DNA from: Streptomyces californicus
GTDB taxonomy: Bacteria; Actinomycetota; Actinomycetes; Streptomycetales; Streptomycetaceae
Length of the DNA stretch: 64,000 nt
Direction of reading: 5' to 3'
NCBI RefSeq assembly: GCF_000717645.1
Contig: NZ_JNZZ01000019.1
Location: forward strand, 62,001-126,000
Shown here: piece by piece, positions 61,435-64,000 of the stretch
Layout of the letters: each line of letters starts with the position of its first letter
Numbering within the stretch: the stretch's first letter is position 1
Position numbers and translations under genes: made by a program
Notes under the pieces: model-generated
Told to the model about the DNA's origin: nothing
What the model saw: the letters and a program-made list of their open reading frames with translations, nothing else
Databases searched by the model: none

Positions 61435-61626
61435 ATGAGCGGTTCGGACGAGCCGGCCGACCTGGCCCGGCAGATGCGTGAGAAGGCTCAGCAGCTGGCG
61501 GAGGCCGCGGAGCGCGCGAGCGACCCCCATGAGCGCGAGCGGCTGGAGAAGAAGTCCCGGACGATCCGGGACCGCAGCGAGCAGCAGAGCGCGATGGCGG
61601 CGGGGGACATCTACCCCGAGAAGTAG
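61435..61626 (+). CDS. DUF6381-like small protein
   Basis: 63 aa, amphipathic helix (ADLARQMREKAQQLAEAAERA) and C-terminal GDIYPEK; matches my recollection of DUF6381. AAGGAG lies 5 bases before ATG 61435. Confidence 0.6.
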   Translation: MSGSDEPADLARQMREKAQQLAEAAERASDPHERERLEKKSRTIRDRSEQQSAMAAGDIYPEK

Positions 61627-61642
61627 CCCCAAGAGCCGTGAC

Positions 61643-61680
61643 CCGGAAGCAGCCCCGCGCCCGCCCGGGGCTGCTTCCGG
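61643..61680. terminator. Bidirectional terminator
   Basis: Perfect 15-bp arms with an 8-base loop between convergent genes. Confidence 0.88.
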
Positions 61681-61685
61681 CGTCG

Positions 61686-62699
61686 TCAGTCGGCGCCGGC
61701 CCACTCCAGGAGCCGGTCCGCGCTCCACGTCGTGACCACCCGGTCCGCCGGCACCCCGCACTCCTGTGCGCGGGCGCACCCCGACCGCTGCCAGTCGAGC
61801 TGGCCCGGAGCGTGCGCGTCCGTGTCGATCGCGAACAGCGTGCCCGCCGCGACCGCCGTACGCAGCAGCCGTAGCGGCGGATCGCGCCGCTCCGGACGGC
61901 AGTTGATCTCCACCGCCGTCCCGGCCTCCGCACAGGCGGCGAAGACCCGTTCCGCGTCGAACCGCGACTCCGGCCTGCCACGTCCGGACAGCAGGCGACC
62001 CGTGCAGTGGCCGAGCACATCGGCCCGGGGATGGCGCACCGCCGCCTCCAGGCGCCGTGTCATCGGCTCCGGGTCCATCCGCAGCTTGGAGTGGACGGAG
62101 ACGACCACCACGTCGAGCCGCTCCAGCAGCTCGTCCTCCTGGTCGAGCGACCCGTCCGCGAGGATGTCGCACTCGATGCCGGTGAGCAGCCGGAACGGCG
62201 CCCACTCCTCGTTGAGCCGTGCCACCACCGCGAGCTGCTCCCGCAGCCGGTCCGGCGACAGGCCGCGCGCCACCGTCAGCCGGGGTGAATGGTCGGTGAG
62301 CACGGCCCACGCATGCCCCAGCTCCGCGGCGGTCCGGCCCATCTCCTCGATCGGGCTGCCCCCGTCCGACCAGTCCGAGTGCAGGTGGCAGTCGCCGGTC
62401 AGCCGCCGGTACAGCGCTTCGCCCCCAGCAGGAGGCTCCTCCGCCGCGGCCTCCACCTCCAGCCGCTCCAGGTACCCGGGCGTCCCGCCCGCCAGCGCCT
62501 CACGGATCACCTCGGCCGTGCGGGGCCCGATCCCGGGGACGCGCTCCAGCGACTTCGCGGCCACCCGCCCGGCCGCCTCTCCCGGAGCCATCGCGTCCAC
62601 GACGGCGGCAGCCGTACGGAACGCCTTCACCCGGTACGTCGCGGCCTGGGAGCGTTCCAGCAGGAAGGCGATCCGCCGCAGGGCGGTGACCGGATCCAT
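61686..62699 (-). CDS. PHP-domain phosphoesterase with HhH (PolX C-terminal-like)
   Basis: 337 aa. Residues 1-85 resemble the helix-hairpin-helix part of family X polymerases (RVPGIGPRTAEVIREAL); residues 100-337 are a PHP metal-dependent phosphoesterase (GDCHLHSDWSDGG, LTDHSPRLTVARG, GIECDIL, SVHSKL, IDTDAH). The polymerase nucleotidyltransferase domain is absent. Probably a DNA-repair or nucleotide phosphatase. Confidence 0.85.
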   Translation of the reverse strand: MDPVTALRRIAFLLERSQAATYRVKAFRTAAAVVDAMAPGEAAGRVAAKSLERVPGIGPRTAEVIREALAGGTPGYLERLEVEAAAEEPPAGGEALYRRLTGDCHLHSDWSDGGSPIEEMGRTAAELGHAWAVLTDHSPRLTVARGLSPDRLREQLAVVARLNEEWAPFRLLTGIECDILADGSLDQEDELLERLDVVVVSVHSKLRMDPEPMTRRLEAAVRHPRADVLGHCTGRLLSGRGRPESRFDAERVFAACAEAGTAVEINCRPERRDPPLRLLRTAVAAGTLFAIDTDAHAPGQLDWQRSGCARAQECGVPADRVVTTWSADRLLEWAGAD

Positions 62700-62799
62700 C
62701 GGCGCCTCCTCCAGGAGCGGCCGCGGCCGCTCCGACCCGCCGCCGCGTGTTCCCCCTCAGGATGGCCGCAAGCGCCCCGCACCGCCTCCGCGCGCCGCC

Positions 62800-64000
62800 T
62801 CAGGCCCCGCTCTCCGCGGCCACCCAGCGGCGGGCGGTCGTGTCGTAGTCGAGCACCTGCCTCCCCCGCACCCCGCCCGTACGGAACGGCCTGCCGCCGT
62901 CGTCCAGGCGCACGGTGCCGGACTGTCCGCCGCCGCTCCAGCCCAGCTCCGCGAACCAGTCGCAGTCGCAGCCGACCGTACGGCCGGTGATCAGGAACAC
63001 CTCCGGGTCGGTGACCGAGACGCGGTACGGGAAGGCGACGGCCGCGACGGGCTCGCCCGAGTCGTTGCCGGCGAGGGGGCGGGCGACGGGCCGGGGCGCG
63101 TCGAGGTCCACGTCGAACATCCTCGGCGTGAGGGAGCCGCCGCAGCCAGAGCTCATACGGTAGATCCGGCCCGCGCCCACCGGGCGGCGCTCGACGACCC
63201 GGATGCGCAGGGACTCCAGCACCACCGCACGGTCGTCCCGCCCCTGCACGGTGATCCGGACCCCGGTCTCGCCCGCGTGCACCGCGCCGAGCGCCGACGC
63301 CCAGGGGGCCGCGTCGGCCTCCACCGGGGGCGGCGGCACCGCGTCGGGCGCCCGGTCGACGCGGTAGGCGTGGTCGCAGCCGTTCTTCCAGACGTGGGCG
63401 TCGCCGGTCCAGGTGAACGGCGCGCGACCGGCGGCCGGCCCCGCCGAGGGCGCTGCGGCCCCGGCTCCGGCCCGGCCGCGCGTTCCGGCGCCGGGCGGCG
63501 CGGCCGAACCCGTACCGCCGTCCGACGGCGTGCGGCTCGGGGCCGTACGCGGCGTGGCGGGCGGTGCCGCGGCGGCGGGGGAGCCGGAACGGGAGGGCGC
63601 GGGGCTCTCCACCGGTGGCGGGCCCGGCCACTGCGCCGGGGACCGGCCCCGGTCCGGGCCGGAGGGAGCCGGCGTGCCCAGGGTCGCGGCCAGGGCGACG
63701 ACGAGGGAGGCGGCGGCGAGCCCACCGAGCACCTGCCCGTACCGGCGCGCTCGCCGGGGCCGGTCCTCCGACGGGCGGAGGCCGCCGCCTTCCCGCATCG
63801 GACCCGACGGGCCCCGTGCCTCCGGACCGCGCGCCTCCCGCGCCGGATCGGCCGGGCGCTCGCCCGCCGTCCGGGGGCCTTCGGCCTCCGCCGCGACCTC
63901 ACCGCCGGCCCGCTCGTCCGGCACCGGTCCGCACGCGACCGCGTCCGCCGGAGCTCCCGGCCCCTGCCGGTCCACCCGCCCCCGGTCCGCGAGGAGCCAC
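62800..64000 (-). CDS. Membrane-anchored protein, N-terminus beyond the window
   Basis: The frame is open to the right edge; GTG 63975 is possible but the codons beyond it (WLLADRGR) read like protein, so the gene probably starts outside. Visible: a charged, disordered segment, one transmembrane helix (VLGGLAAASLVVALAATLG), a Pro/Ala/Ser linker, and a C-terminal extracellular domain with cysteine pairs (NGCDHAYRVDR, SSGCGG, GCDCDWFAELGWSGGGQSG). I associate this layout with actinobacterial HTH-TM-sensor proteins, but no HTH is in view. Confidence 0.6.
   Translation of the reverse strand, partial: WLLADRGRVDRQGPGAPADAVACGPVPDERAGGEVAAEAEGPRTAGERPADPAREARGPEARGPSGPMREGGGLRPSEDRPRRARRYGQVLGGLAAASLVVALAATLGTPAPSGPDRGRSPAQWPGPPPVESPAPSRSGSPAAAAPPATPRTAPSRTPSDGGTGSAAPPGAGTRGRAGAGAAAPSAGPAAGRAPFTWTGDAHVWKNGCDHAYRVDRAPDAVPPPPVEADAAPWASALGAVHAGETGVRITVQGRDDRAVVLESLRIRVVERRPVGAGRIYRMSSGCGGSLTPRMFDVDLDAPRPVARPLAGNDSGEPVAAVAFPYRVSVTDPEVFLITGRTVGCDCDWFAELGWSGGGQSGTVRLDDGGRPFRTGGVRGRQVLDYDTTARRWVAAESGA

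Overview
The window is chromosomal DNA from a Streptomyces or very close relative. GC content is very high throughout, GTG starts and ATGA/GTGA stop-start overlaps are common, and the gene content is typical of the genus: melC tyrosinase pair, chaplin, SpoIIE-type phosphatase, DUF4235/DUF3618/holin cassette, and many tiny conserved proteins. I saw no rRNA, tRNA, CRISPR array, insertion sequence or prophage.

Layout. 1-1705: the end of a FecCD/FecE-type metal-chelate importer. 1774-11489: a compact YcaO-type RiPP cluster (Cys-free 44-aa precursor, E1-like/RRE partner, S15/CocE hydrolase, YcaO, two-domain SagB-like oxidase, two half-size ABC exporters). It is preceded by a 19-bp AT-rich palindrome that looks like a Zur/Fur-family box and contains an attenuator-like hairpin after the precursor. 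11516-18713: SpoIIE phosphatase, GH26-like hydrolase, P450, melC1-melC2 and a chaplin. 18854-28286: an eight-gene, almost entirely translationally coupled exopolysaccharide operon on the minus strand. 28737-30865: polyprenyl synthase plus TPR protein. 31269-35348: betaine/choline-type ABC importer with its ATPase gene convergent, and a frameshifted DUF2087 gene between.

35543-43313: peptidase-like alpha/beta hydrolase, rhodanese, PIG-L deacetylase, XRE-cupin regulator, a quinone oxidoreductase/acyl-CoA dehydrogenase operon, and an allene-oxide-cyclase-like secreted protein. 43404-48574: a five-gene Ni/peptide ABC operon headed by a near-perfect Nur-like box. 49597-52487: class A beta-lactamase, divergent LysR regulator and cytoplasmic penicillin-recognising protein, matching the known S. 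cacaoi blaL/blaA/blaB arrangement; the LysR gene is frameshifted at a C12 tract. 52653-64000: small envelope/stress proteins, a Tat-exported phosphodiesterase with a TTA codon, a zinc-ribbon protein, a secreted beta-propeller-like protein, a DNA-glycosylase-fold protein, a FUSC-family exporter, a PHP phosphoesterase and a C-terminal part of a membrane-anchored protein that runs off the window.

Metal homeostasis recurs: chelate importer, Zur-like box, Nur-like box and Ni-type importer. The best candidate for an undescribed system is the RiPP cluster at 1685-11489, which from its box may be expressed under zinc (or iron) limitation. Four open reading frames look damaged or depend on sequence accuracy: the DUF2087 gene, the second acyl-CoA dehydrogenase (no stop codon), the LysR gene, and the gene truncated at the right edge.
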